Below, piece by piece: positions 9,379-18,551 of a DNA stretch of 64,000 bases. Origin of the DNA: Pelagibacteraceae bacterium (GTDB lineage: Bacteria; Pseudomonadota; Alphaproteobacteria; Pelagibacterales; Pelagibacteraceae); assembly GCA_008638205.1 (NCBI GenBank), contig VTPO01000005.1:1-64000 (forward strand), in the 5' to 3' direction. Made by a program: the position numbers and the translations under genes. Each line of letters starts with the position of its first letter. Within the stretch, counting starts at the first letter, position 1. The notes beneath the pieces were generated by a model. It saw only the letters and a program-made list of their open reading frames with translations, was not told the origin of the DNA and ran no database searches.

Positions 9379-10554
9379 ATGGCAAAATCAAATTCCTTCA
9401 AAGCAGGAAGACATTTTTTACAAATTCCAGGACCTACTAATTTACCTGATCGTGTGTTACGAGCGATGGACAGGGCAATTATTGATCATAGAGGACCTGA
9501 ATTTTCCGAAATAGCAAAAAGAGTTTTAGATAGAGTTAAACAAATTTTCAAAACAAAAAACCCCGTCATTATGTATCCAGGGTCTGGAACGGGTGCTTGG
9601 GAAGCAGCAATTGTAAATACATTAAATCCTGGTGATAAAGTGTTAATGTTCGAAACAGGACAGTTTTCATCTTTGTGGTGGGAAATTGCAGAAAAATTTA
9701 ACATAGAAGTGGATTTTGTTTCTGGAGATTGGAGGACAGGGGTTGATCCCAAAGTAGTTGCTCAAAAACTAGGAGACGATAAAGATCATAAAATTAAAGC
9801 AGTGTTTGTAGTTCATAACGAAACATCTACTGGGGTAGCAAGTAAAATTGGTGAAATTAGAAAAGCTATGGATAGTGTTAATCATCCAGCTCTATTTATG
9901 GTGGATACTATTTCTTCTCTTGGTTCCATTGATTATAAGCATGACGAATGGAAAGTAGATGTAACAGTAGGTGGATCTCAAAAAGGTTTGTTATTACCAC
10001 CCGGACTTTCTTTTAATGCATTAAGTCCAAAAGCTCTTGAGGCGCATAAGCAAGCAACTATGCCAAAACATTATTGGGATTGGTTACCGATGATCGAAAA
10101 TAATAAGAATGGTTTTTTTCCTTTTACTCCTGCAACTAATTTAGTCTACGGATTAGATGAAGCAATTAACATGCTGCTTGAAGAGGGTTTGGAAAATGTT
10201 TTTACAAGACATACAAGACATGCCGAAGCTACCAGAATTGCTGTGAAGGCATGGGGATTGGAAATCTTATGTAAAAATGAAGACGAGTATTCAAACTCGT
10301 TAACAGCTGTACTTTTACCAGATGGGCATGACGCAGATAACTTTAGAAAAATAGTTTTAGAAGATTTTGACATGTCTCTTGGTATGGGATTGAACAAAGT
10401 TAAAGGAAAAGTTTTTAGAATTGGTCACTTAGGTGATTTTAATGATCTAATGTTAGCAGGAACTCTTTCTGGTGTAGAGATGGGTTTAAAGAAAGCTGGA
10501 ATTCCATATAAAGCAGGTGGAATCATGGCTGCATTAGATTTTTTAGCTAAATAA
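9379..10554 (+). CDS. Serine-glyoxylate/alanine-glyoxylate aminotransferase family (class V)
   Basis: FLQIPGPTNLPDRVLRAMDRAIIDHRGPEF, GGSQKGLLLPPGLSF PLP-lysine motif. Confidence 0.93.
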   Translation: MAKSNSFKAGRHFLQIPGPTNLPDRVLRAMDRAIIDHRGPEFSEIAKRVLDRVKQIFKTKNPVIMYPGSGTGAWEAAIVNTLNPGDKVLMFETGQFSSLWWEIAEKFNIEVDFVSGDWRTGVDPKVVAQKLGDDKDHKIKAVFVVHNETSTGVASKIGEIRKAMDSVNHPALFMVDTISSLGSIDYKHDEWKVDVTVGGSQKGLLLPPGLSFNALSPKALEAHKQATMPKHYWDWLPMIENNKNGFFPFTPATNLVYGLDEAINMLLEEGLENVFTRHTRHAEATRIAVKAWGLEILCKNEDEYSNSLTAVLLPDGHDADNFRKIVLEDFDMSLGMGLNKVKGKVFRIGHLGDFNDLMLAGTLSGVEMGLKKAGIPYKAGGIMAALDFLAK

Positions 10555-10661
10555 AATAGATTTACTCACATTTTCTCCTTTAAAATAAAGGTTTAAAGAC
10601 TCGCTTCTTATTAAATTTTTTATTAAGTTGTTTTCTTTAATAACTAATAGGGGAGAATATA

Positions 10662-11636
10662 ATGAAAAATTTAAGCAAACTAATCGCTTTAATTACATCA
10701 GTTATTTTTATTTCTTCAGCTGCACATTCAGTAGAGTTAAAGTTTGGTCACGTAGGAAAACCAGGTTCTTTATTTGCTGCATCAGTTGAGAATTTTGCAA
10801 AAATAGCTAACAAGAAATTAGGTAGCAAAGGCAAAGTAACTGTCTTTGGATCTTCACAACTGGGAAAAGATAAACAAGGTATGCAAAAACTTAAACTGGG
10901 AACAGTTGACATGTGGTTGCCTTCTTCTGTGATGGCTTCTATCCATGATGAGTTTGGTGTATTCGATATGCCTTTCATCATTAAAGATAGAAAGCATATG
11001 GCAAAAGTAGAGAAAAATGTTTTGCCTGGTATCTTTAAAAACCTAGAAGCAAAGACTGGTTATAAAATTATCGGTGTTTGGGAAAATGGTTTTAGACACA
11101 TTACGAACAATGTAAGAGCAATCAACGTTCCTGCAGATCTTAAAGGAATTAAATTGAGAACTCCTAAGTCTAAGTGGAGAGTAAAAATGTTCCAATCGTA
11201 CGGAGCAAACCCTACTCCAATGTCTTTTTCTGAAGTGTTTACAGCATTACAAACTGGAACTATGGATGGACAAGAAAATCCTTACGCACAAATTACTAGT
11301 GCTAAATTTCAGGAAGTTCAAAAATATCTTTCAATCACAGGTCACGTATACACACCAGCGTACGTAGCAGTTCACAAAGACAGCTACAACAAGCTACCTG
11401 GAGATGTAAGAAAGATTTTGGAATCTGCTGCCAAAGAAAACCAAGCGTTCGTTTATAAAACGGCTGCTTCATATGAAAAGTCTATGTTAGGCGATATCAA
11501 AAAAGCTGGCGTAAAAGTAAACACTGCAAACAAAGATGCATTTATCAAAGGTAGTAAAGGTATCTATGAAGAGTTTACAAAAGACGTTCCTTCTGGTGGA
11601 GCTTTAATTAAAGCAGTTTCATCTTTAGCAAAATAA
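10662..11636 (+). CDS. dctP: TRAP transporter solute-binding protein (DctP family)
   Basis: Signal peptide; LKGIKLRTPKSKWRVKMFQSYGANPTPMSFSEVFTALQTGTMDGQENP. Confidence 0.95.
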   Translation: MKNLSKLIALITSVIFISSAAHSVELKFGHVGKPGSLFAASVENFAKIANKKLGSKGKVTVFGSSQLGKDKQGMQKLKLGTVDMWLPSSVMASIHDEFGVFDMPFIIKDRKHMAKVEKNVLPGIFKNLEAKTGYKIIGVWENGFRHITNNVRAINVPADLKGIKLRTPKSKWRVKMFQSYGANPTPMSFSEVFTALQTGTMDGQENPYAQITSAKFQEVQKYLSITGHVYTPAYVAVHKDSYNKLPGDVRKILESAAKENQAFVYKTAASYEKSMLGDIKKAGVKVNTANKDAFIKGSKGIYEEFTKDVPSGGALIKAVSSLAK

Positions 11637-11650
11637 ATTAATTATAAATC

Positions 11651-11681
11651 TTGGCCCTTAAGAAATTAAGGGCCAATTTTT
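11651..11681 (+). terminator. Intrinsic terminator hairpin between dctP and dctQ
   Basis: TTGGCCCTTAA-GAAA-TTAAGGGCCAA followed by T tract. Confidence 0.9.
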
Positions 11682-11747
11682 CAATTAAAAACTATTAAAA
11701 AGAACAAAACTATTCTATAGATTTCAAAAAAATTTTTAATCAGAAAT

Positions 11748-12269
11748 ATGAACTCATCTAACTTCAAACATTCTTACGATAAATTTTTACAGTACGTCAT
11801 GTTTGTGATGATGATAGCCATGGCTGTTACGGTCGTTGTTGGGGTCATTTTTCGCTGGTCTGGCCACGCTTTAGTCTGGTATGATGAGGTGGCATCGGTA
11901 CAACTTGCATGGCTTACTTATTATGGATCTGCTTATGCGGCTTTAAAAGGTGCTCATATTGGAGTTCCTAATATAATTAAATCATTTCCTTTGGGTCTTA
12001 GAAAAATTTTATGGGTTGTTTCCAAAATTATTATTTACGGATTTTTCATTTTATTAGCTTATTACGGCTTTAAAGTATTAACGCTCATTCGAGGAGAAAC
12101 ATTAGTAACCTTAGAATGGGTTCCACAAATACTTGTGCAATCGGTAATACCAATCGGATCTTTGCTCTTTATGCTCTCCGAAACTTTAAGACTAAGAGAA
12201 GATTATGAAGATGTAATGTCTGGCAAAAAAAGAGACCCGGAAGCAATTATAGTAGAGGAGCAAAACTAA
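11748..12269 (+). CDS. dctQ: TRAP transporter small permease (DctQ family)
   Basis: Four-TM protein between dctP and dctM; WYDEVASVQLAWLTYYGSAYAAL. Confidence 0.9.
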   Translation: MNSSNFKHSYDKFLQYVMFVMMIAMAVTVVVGVIFRWSGHALVWYDEVASVQLAWLTYYGSAYAALKGAHIGVPNIIKSFPLGLRKILWVVSKIIIYGFFILLAYYGFKVLTLIRGETLVTLEWVPQILVQSVIPIGSLLFMLSETLRLREDYEDVMSGKKRDPEAIIVEEQN

Positions 12270-12270
12270 T

Positions 12271-13551
12271 ATGGTTGTTTTGCTTATGTTTGCAGTGCTC
12301 TTAATGCTATTAGCAATTAACGTTCCTATTGCGATAGCTCTTGCGGTTACCACGATCATTGCCATGGTCTCGGCCAATGGTACTAGTTTTTTAATTGATG
12401 CAGCCATTGTTATGTTTGATGGGTCTATGAATTTCCCATTAATTGCTATTCCTTTATTTATTTTGGCAGGTGCAATTATGAATACCTCAGGAATTTCTAG
12501 ACGTTTAATTAATTTTGCTTCTGCTTTAGTTGGGTTTGTCAGAGGTGGATTGAGCATGGTTAATATTGCAACTTCGATGTTTTTTGCTGAAATTTCTGGC
12601 TCTGCAGTTGCTGATGTAGCTGCACTTGGATCTATTTTAATTCCTGCTATGAAGAAAAAGGGTTACACAGGAGCATTTGCGGCTGCTGTTACTTCCTCAT
12701 CCGCTTCCTTAGCGGTTATTATACCGCCTTCGATTCCAATGATTTTATATGCTGTAATGGCACAAACATCTGTAGTTCAATTATTTGTCGCTGGTATAAT
12801 TCCAGGTATCATTGGTGGTTTTGGATTAATGTTTGTTTCTTATATTTATGCAATAAGAAAAAAACTTCCAATTGAGGAGACTTTTAATTTATCAAATTTA
12901 AGAAGAACTGGAAAAGAAGCATCTTTGGCATTTGTCCTTCCTCTAATTATATTGGGAGGTATTTTTGGAGGCTTTGTGACTGCAACAGAAGGAGCCGGAT
13001 TAGCGGTTGTTGCTGCTTGTATCATTGGAGCCGTTTATAGAGAGCTCAATTTCAAGCAATTTTTTGATGCAACAATTGAGGGAGCCTCATCAACAGCAAT
13101 TGTGATGTTATTAGTTGCGGCATCTGTTTTAATCGGAGAGTTTTTAACTATTGAACAAGTACCTCAAACAGTAGCAACTTCCATTACAGGATTTACAGAC
13201 AACAAATTTGTTATTTTGGCAATTTTAAATGTTTTCTTATTAATTATTGGACTTTTTCTTCACTCAGCAGCAGCTATTATTGTAGTTGTTCCCATTGTTA
13301 TGCCTTTAGTCGCATCAGCTGGAATTGATCCAGTTCATTTTGGAATTATTGTAACATTAAACTTAGCTATAGGTCAGCAAACCCCACCTGTAGCCAGCGT
13401 ATTGGTTACCGCCTGTTCAGTAGCAAAAGCAGACATTTGGGAAGTTTCTAAAATTAACATTATGTTTGTTGCTGTATTATTTGCTGTATTGCTTTTAGTG
13501 ACCTACGTTCCATTTGTCCCGATGGGATTAGTAGAACATTTTTATAGGTAG
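12271..13551 (+). CDS. dctM: TRAP transporter large permease (DctM family)
   Basis: PLFILAGAIMNTSGISRRLINFA, GSAVADVAALGSILIPAM, IIPPSIPMILY. Confidence 0.95.
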   Translation: MVVLLMFAVLLMLLAINVPIAIALAVTTIIAMVSANGTSFLIDAAIVMFDGSMNFPLIAIPLFILAGAIMNTSGISRRLINFASALVGFVRGGLSMVNIATSMFFAEISGSAVADVAALGSILIPAMKKKGYTGAFAAAVTSSSASLAVIIPPSIPMILYAVMAQTSVVQLFVAGIIPGIIGGFGLMFVSYIYAIRKKLPIEETFNLSNLRRTGKEASLAFVLPLIILGGIFGGFVTATEGAGLAVVAACIIGAVYRELNFKQFFDATIEGASSTAIVMLLVAASVLIGEFLTIEQVPQTVATSITGFTDNKFVILAILNVFLLIIGLFLHSAAAIIVVVPIVMPLVASAGIDPVHFGIIVTLNLAIGQQTPPVASVLVTACSVAKADIWEVSKINIMFVAVLFAVLLLVTYVPFVPMGLVEHFYR

Positions 13552-13553
13552 TC

Positions 13554-14342
13554 ATGACTGACTTAGTTCAGACGAAACAAATAAACGAATACATTCTTGA
13601 AGTTGCATTAAATAGACCTGAAAAGCTAAACGCATTAACCAAGCCTATGTGGAAAAAGCTCGGTTCTATCTTTAGAGATTTGGCAAAGAAAAAAAATAAA
13701 GATATTCGATGCGTGGTGATTAGAGGAAAGGGTGGAAAGTCTTTTTCTCCAGGAAATGATATTGGCGAGTTTGCCAAGACCAGATCAAACAGCAAACTTG
13801 CAAAAGAGTATGGAAAGCATCTACATGGCACTTTAGCTGCTATCCAGGACTGTCCTATTCCCACCGTTGCTTTGATTGAAGGAATTTGTGTGGGTGGAGG
13901 TTTTGAAATCGCAGCTTGTTGTGATTTGAGAATTTGTGGAACCTCTTCTCGTTTTGGAGTTCCTATTAAACGATTAGGACTGACGATGGCTCCAAGAGAA
14001 ATTCAAGCACTTCTTCAATTAGTAGGAAGATCCGTTACCATGGAGATATTGTTAGAAGGTAAAATCTTTAATTCCAATGAGGCGTATGAAAAAGGAATGG
14101 TCAATAGAGTAGTACCAGATCAAGATGTAGAAAAAGAAGCTTACGCAACAGCAGAAAGAATTTGTGATGGTGCACCTATGGTTGCTAGATGGCACAAGGC
14201 TTTCGCTGAGGAATTGTTATACAAAGGAAAAATATCTAATAAATTAAATGATCTTGGTTATAAATGTTATGACACCAAAGACTTTCAAATTGGTTACAAG
14301 TCCTTCTTAACCAAAACTAAACCCAAATTTAAAAATAAATAA
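13554..14342 (+). CDS. Enoyl-CoA hydratase/isomerase family protein
   Basis: LNRPEKLNAL, FSPGNDIGEFA, GICVGGGFEIAACCDLRI crotonase motifs. Confidence 0.92.
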   Translation: MTDLVQTKQINEYILEVALNRPEKLNALTKPMWKKLGSIFRDLAKKKNKDIRCVVIRGKGGKSFSPGNDIGEFAKTRSNSKLAKEYGKHLHGTLAAIQDCPIPTVALIEGICVGGGFEIAACCDLRICGTSSRFGVPIKRLGLTMAPREIQALLQLVGRSVTMEILLEGKIFNSNEAYEKGMVNRVVPDQDVEKEAYATAERICDGAPMVARWHKAFAEELLYKGKISNKLNDLGYKCYDTKDFQIGYKSFLTKTKPKFKNK

Positions 14343-14343
14343 A

Positions 14344-15537
14344 ATGCCAGGCCCAATACATGGAGTGAAAGTATTGGAACTTGCACAAATTATGGCAGGT
14401 CCAACTTGCGGATTGATGCTAGCTGATCTTGGTGCGGAGGTTATTAAAATAGAAAAAATTCCAGGAGGAGATGATACGAGAAGATTTTTACCCCCCGATG
14501 TAAATGGAGAGGCTGCCGCTTTTATGATGATGAATCGTAACAAAAGAGGCATGGCTTTAGATTTAAAAACAAAAGAAGGGGTTGAAGTTTTTAAACGAAT
14601 GGTGAAACAAGCAGATGTAGTCGTTGAAAATTTTAGAAAAGGAACGCTAGAAAAATTGGGAGTAGGGTACGAGGAATTAAAAAAAATAAATCCAAAAATT
14701 ATACTTTGTGAAATATCAGGCTATGGAAGAACAGGACCTTACGCAGATAAAGGTGGTTTTGACTTAATTGCTCAAGGTATGAGTGGTTTAATGAGTATTA
14801 CTGGGGAGAGCAAAGGAAAGCCTCCCATGAAAGTGGGCGCTCCGGTTACTGATATCACAGCAGGGATTTTAGCAGCCACAGGAGTGTTAGCAGCACTGGT
14901 ATCAAGAGCAAACACAGGAGTAGGACAGCGAGTCGATACCTCTTTATATGAAGCGGGAATTGTTCATACGTACTGGCAATCTGCAATTGCTTCAGCTACA
15001 GGAGTGGCACCAGGACCACTAGGATCTGCACATCCTTTAACTGCGCCATACCAAGCTTTTCAAACCAAAGATAAATGGATTACGGTGGGAGCGTCTAATC
15101 AAAATACATGGTTAAAGCTGATTGATGCATTAGGAGCAAAGGAACTTCAAGAAAATGAAAAATTTAATAGCAATGCCAACAGAATGAAAAATCTTACAGA
15201 GCTAACAGAATTATTAAAAAAAGAACTGGTAAAAAAAACAGCTGAAGAATGGTTAAAGTTATTTGATGAAAAAGGTTTGCCTTGTGGACCGATTAATACT
15301 GTCACAGAAATGTTTGAAGACCCTCAAACGATAGAAAGAAAGATGATTGTGGATGTTAAAAATACAAAAGCAGGATCCTTTAAGGCAATTGGAATGCCTA
15401 TTAAATTTTCAGAGACGAAAGTAGAAGATTCCAAAGAGTCCCCAACGTTTGGCCAGCACACCAAACAAATATTGCTAGACTTTGGTTTTAAAAGTGAAGA
15501 GATAGATTCTTTGATGAAACAAGGGGTTGTTAGTTAA
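14344..15537 (+). CDS. CoA-transferase family III (CaiB/Frc-like)
   Basis: VLELAQIMAGPTCGLMLADLGAEVIKIEKIPGGDDTR; CEISGYGRTGPYADKGGFDLIAQG. Confidence 0.94.
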   Translation: MPGPIHGVKVLELAQIMAGPTCGLMLADLGAEVIKIEKIPGGDDTRRFLPPDVNGEAAAFMMMNRNKRGMALDLKTKEGVEVFKRMVKQADVVVENFRKGTLEKLGVGYEELKKINPKIILCEISGYGRTGPYADKGGFDLIAQGMSGLMSITGESKGKPPMKVGAPVTDITAGILAATGVLAALVSRANTGVGQRVDTSLYEAGIVHTYWQSAIASATGVAPGPLGSAHPLTAPYQAFQTKDKWITVGASNQNTWLKLIDALGAKELQENEKFNSNANRMKNLTELTELLKKELVKKTAEEWLKLFDEKGLPCGPINTVTEMFEDPQTIERKMIVDVKNTKAGSFKAIGMPIKFSETKVEDSKESPTFGQHTKQILLDFGFKSEEIDSLMKQGVVS

Positions 15538-15863
15538 TATCTTTTATCCGATTTTCCTTTAGACAGTTTTACAGGATATTTTTTAATATTTTTGATCATT
15601 TTTTTATGAAAACTTTTTTCAATATCAATGTTCATTTTTTGAGAAATTCTAATTAAATAGAAAAAGATATCAGCAATCTCATCTGCTACTTTTTCCTTAT
15701 CTACTTTTTTCAAATCACTTTCTTTTAACCACTGAAAAATTTCGACTAACTCAGAAGCTTCAACCGATAAAGCCATAGATAAGTTTTTGGGAGAGTGAAA
15801 TTGTTCCCAATCCCTAGCTTTCACGAAGCTTTTAATCTTTTGATTAATTTTCTTTAAATCCAT
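15534..15863 (-). CDS. MazG-like nucleotide pyrophosphohydrolase
   Basis: KNLSMALSVEASELVEIFQW and DEIADIFFYLIR motifs. Confidence 0.9.
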   Translation of the reverse strand: MDLKKINQKIKSFVKARDWEQFHSPKNLSMALSVEASELVEIFQWLKESDLKKVDKEKVADEIADIFFYLIRISQKMNIDIEKSFHKKMIKNIKKYPVKLSKGKSDKRY

Positions 15864-15891
15864 AATAAAATAGTTATTTATTTTAACTTAG

Positions 15892-16287
15892 ATGTTTAAA
15901 ATACATAAAAAATTCGAGAAGACCACTCATTACATTACTGATCTAAAATTGTGCCAAGTAAGACTTCAAGACAATAGAAAGTTCCCCTGGATTATGCTGA
16001 TACCCAAAAGAAAAGGGGTAGGGCAGATTTTAGATTTAAATAGAAAAGATCAAATTCAATTGATGGATGAAATTCAATATTGTAGCAAGATTATGAAAAA
16101 GAATTTCAAATGTGCCAATCTAAATGTAGAAAAAGTTGGTAACATCGTACCTCAATTACACATTCACATTGTGCCAAGACATAAAAAAGATCCTACCTGG
16201 CCTTTGTCTATTTGGGTTATTAAAGGGAAACCTTATACCAAAGTAGCTCTAGCTAGCATGCTAGATAAGTTAAAAAAAATTATTTAA
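15892..16287 (+). CDS. HIT domain protein
   Basis: VGNIVPQLHIHIVPRHKKDPTW histidine-triad motif. Confidence 0.92.
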   Translation: MFKIHKKFEKTTHYITDLKLCQVRLQDNRKFPWIMLIPKRKGVGQILDLNRKDQIQLMDEIQYCSKIMKKNFKCANLNVEKVGNIVPQLHIHIVPRHKKDPTWPLSIWVIKGKPYTKVALASMLDKLKKII

Positions 16288-17124
16288 ATGCTTAGTTATA
16301 GGCACGGCTTTCATGCTGGAAACTTTGCAGATGTGTTTAAGCATTTTCTTCTGACCTATCTTTTAAAACAACTAAAACAGAATAAGCCTTTTTCTTTTAT
16401 TGATCCTTTTGCAGCAGCAGGAAAATATGACCTAAAAGATCCATTTATGGAAAAAAATAAAGAATATTTAAATGGAATTTCTAAAGTGCTGTCTTTTAAA
16501 ATTAACGACCCCTTCATTCAGGATTACTTAGACCTCGTGAGTCAAACGAACCCAAATAAGCATGGAAATAAGCTATCCATTTATCCAGGATCGTGTTTTT
16601 TGTCCCTCTTGGCCTTGGATAGTGAAGATAAAATTTATCTATCAGAACTACACAATAATGAATTTGAGATTTTAAAGAACAATTTTAATCAAGATCAAAG
16701 AGTAACTATTGAAAAGAAAGATGCTTATGCATCATTAGATCAAATGATTACTTCTTATCAAGGAACTAGATTAGTCCTCATAGATCCTTCCTATGAAGTT
16801 AAAAATGAATATGAAAAAGTAGCCAAATTAATTAGACATAATTCTAAACAGTTTCCGGATGTCTGTTATATGGTTTGGTATCCAGTGTTAGAATCGGAGA
16901 AGACAGATCGTTTTGTTAATCAACTTTTGGATGCAAAGATTAACAACACCACTCATATTCATATTGAATTGAATAATTCTTTTTTACGTATGCAGGGCAC
17001 AGGTTTTTTTATTATTAACGCTCCAATCAACATGAAAAGAGACGTTTCAAATGGACTTGATATTTTGTTAGAAATTCTTAAAGATCCCATTCAAGCAGCC
17101 AAAATAAATTATAATGTTTTTTAA
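16288..17124 (+). CDS. rlmJ: 23S rRNA (adenine2030-N6)-methyltransferase RlmJ
   Basis: MLSYRHGFHAGNFADVFKH N-terminus; LIDPSYE catalytic motif. Confidence 0.92.
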   Translation: MLSYRHGFHAGNFADVFKHFLLTYLLKQLKQNKPFSFIDPFAAAGKYDLKDPFMEKNKEYLNGISKVLSFKINDPFIQDYLDLVSQTNPNKHGNKLSIYPGSCFLSLLALDSEDKIYLSELHNNEFEILKNNFNQDQRVTIEKKDAYASLDQMITSYQGTRLVLIDPSYEVKNEYEKVAKLIRHNSKQFPDVCYMVWYPVLESEKTDRFVNQLLDAKINNTTHIHIELNNSFLRMQGTGFFIINAPINMKRDVSNGLDILLEILKDPIQAAKINYNVF

Positions 17125-17605
17125 ACGATTGTTTTCTAGTAGTAATTTAGAACTTCAAGTAAATGATGGTGGCAGAGCTGCGGCAGGATACAAAGGAAAA
17201 GCAGGAGACTGCGTGGTTAGATCCATTGCCATTGCAACTGGTATTGCTTACTCCGAAGTCTATGAAGATCTGTATAAAGAAAATGAAGAGTTTCGAAACA
17301 CCTCTAGAACTAAACTTGCCAAAAGTCTAAAACAAAAAAATGATAGCCCTAGATCGGGAACACATAGAGTAGTATTAAAAAAATATTTACAAAAATTGGG
17401 TTGGAACTGGACTCCCACCATGTTTATTGGCCAAGGTTGCAAAGTTCATCTTAAAAAAGAAGAGCTTCCCATGGGAACTTTGATTGTTTCATGCTCGAAG
17501 CATATTACAGTTGTTAAAGATGGAGTACTCCATGATACTTACGATTGCTCGAGGAATGGAACTCGTTGTGTTTATGGATATTGGACCCAAGGACAGATTT
17601 CATAA
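17114..17605 (+). CDS. Small papain-fold-like protein of unknown function
   Basis: NDGGRAAAGYKGKAGDCVVRSIAIATG with conserved-looking Cys, later SKHITVVKDGVLHDTYD. Confidence 0.7.
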   Translation: MFFKRLFSSSNLELQVNDGGRAAAGYKGKAGDCVVRSIAIATGIAYSEVYEDLYKENEEFRNTSRTKLAKSLKQKNDSPRSGTHRVVLKKYLQKLGWNWTPTMFIGQGCKVHLKKEELPMGTLIVSCSKHITVVKDGVLHDTYDCSRNGTRCVYGYWTQGQIS

Positions 17606-17625
17606 TTTATAAAATTTTGGATATC

Positions 17626-17653
17626 TTGACATTTTTATTTTTTTTTATATAAT
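17626..17653 (+). promoter_or_regulatory. Fully consensus sigma70 promoter TTGACA-N16-TATAAT
   Basis: TTGACA 17626-17631, TATAAT 17648-17653; ATG at 17659. Confidence 0.8.
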
Positions 17654-17658
17654 TAACT

Positions 17659-18549
17659 ATGAGTAAAATCTTAAAATTTCTAGCATTCTTTTTTCTGCTT
17701 TCTAATTATTCTTTAGCCGACGTTACGAGCAAAGCTTTATCGAAGGTTTCAGAAAAAATTTCAGAAAAAGTTTTAAGCGTTATTCCTGGGGAAGGAGTGA
17801 CTGAATTTGATATTGAGCTATCTGATCAGGACAACAATGACCCTAGATTTAATCTCTTGTTACTCAGAAATTTAAACAAACAACAAGATTCTAACTTGTT
17901 CACACAGTTCAGCCTGCATACGCAGGATGTGGGAACTGCAGATCTTAGGTACATTGCCAATCTTGGTTTGGGGTATCGTTTTTTAAGCGATGATCAATCT
18001 TTTATGTTTGGGGGGAATATATTTTATGACAGAGACCTTGGCGAAAAACATGAAAGAGGTAGCATTGGTTTAGAAGCCAAAGCTGGAATTTTAGAATTTA
18101 ATTTAAATAAATATGAAGACATCAGTCTTCAAAAAATAGTTGATGGAAATAAAGAGCAAGTTTTAGGCGGGGTTGATTATATAGTTTCTTCACAAGTGCC
18201 TTACCTACCTTGGGCTAAATTTAATTTTACCGGTTATGAGCACGAAAAAGATTTGGCTGCAGTAGATACCAAAGGAAATATTTATGCTTTAGAGATGGCT
18301 TTAACTCCCTCTCTTACTTTTGAGGCCGGCTATGATGATAGTAGAAATACTGGAGGAGACGACACCTCTTCTGCCAAACTTACCTTTAGCTACCCACCCA
18401 AAACTAATCAGGCAACTTTAGCTGATGGATTTTCAAGCAATGAAGCTTTTTATAAAAAAGATATGACTTCCACTTTAACTCAAAAAGTAAGAAGAAATAA
18501 TAACATCGTTGTGGAGACACAAGGAGCAATAATAATAACTAGTCAATAA
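17659..18549 (+). CDS. Secreted protein with inverse-autotransporter-like beta-domain (YchO/invasin-type), no passenger
   Basis: Signal peptide; NLGLGYRFLSDDQSFMFGGNIFYDRDLGEKHERGSIGLEAKAGILEFNLNKY. Confidence 0.8.
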   Translation: MSKILKFLAFFFLLSNYSLADVTSKALSKVSEKISEKVLSVIPGEGVTEFDIELSDQDNNDPRFNLLLLRNLNKQQDSNLFTQFSLHTQDVGTADLRYIANLGLGYRFLSDDQSFMFGGNIFYDRDLGEKHERGSIGLEAKAGILEFNLNKYEDISLQKIVDGNKEQVLGGVDYIVSSQVPYLPWAKFNFTGYEHEKDLAAVDTKGNIYALEMALTPSLTFEAGYDDSRNTGGDDTSSAKLTFSYPPKTNQATLADGFSSNEAFYKKDMTSTLTQKVRRNNNIVVETQGAIIITSQ

Positions 18550-18551
18550 TT

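Noticed and set aside
10575-10600. CCTTTAAAATAAAGG hairpin after the aminotransferase gene
   Set aside because: Stem too short and AT-rich and lacks a clear T tract; likely chance in AT-rich DNA.
12192-12557. 121-aa minus-strand ORF across dctQ/dctM
   Set aside because: Antisense to conserved TRAP permease genes; no recognisable domain.
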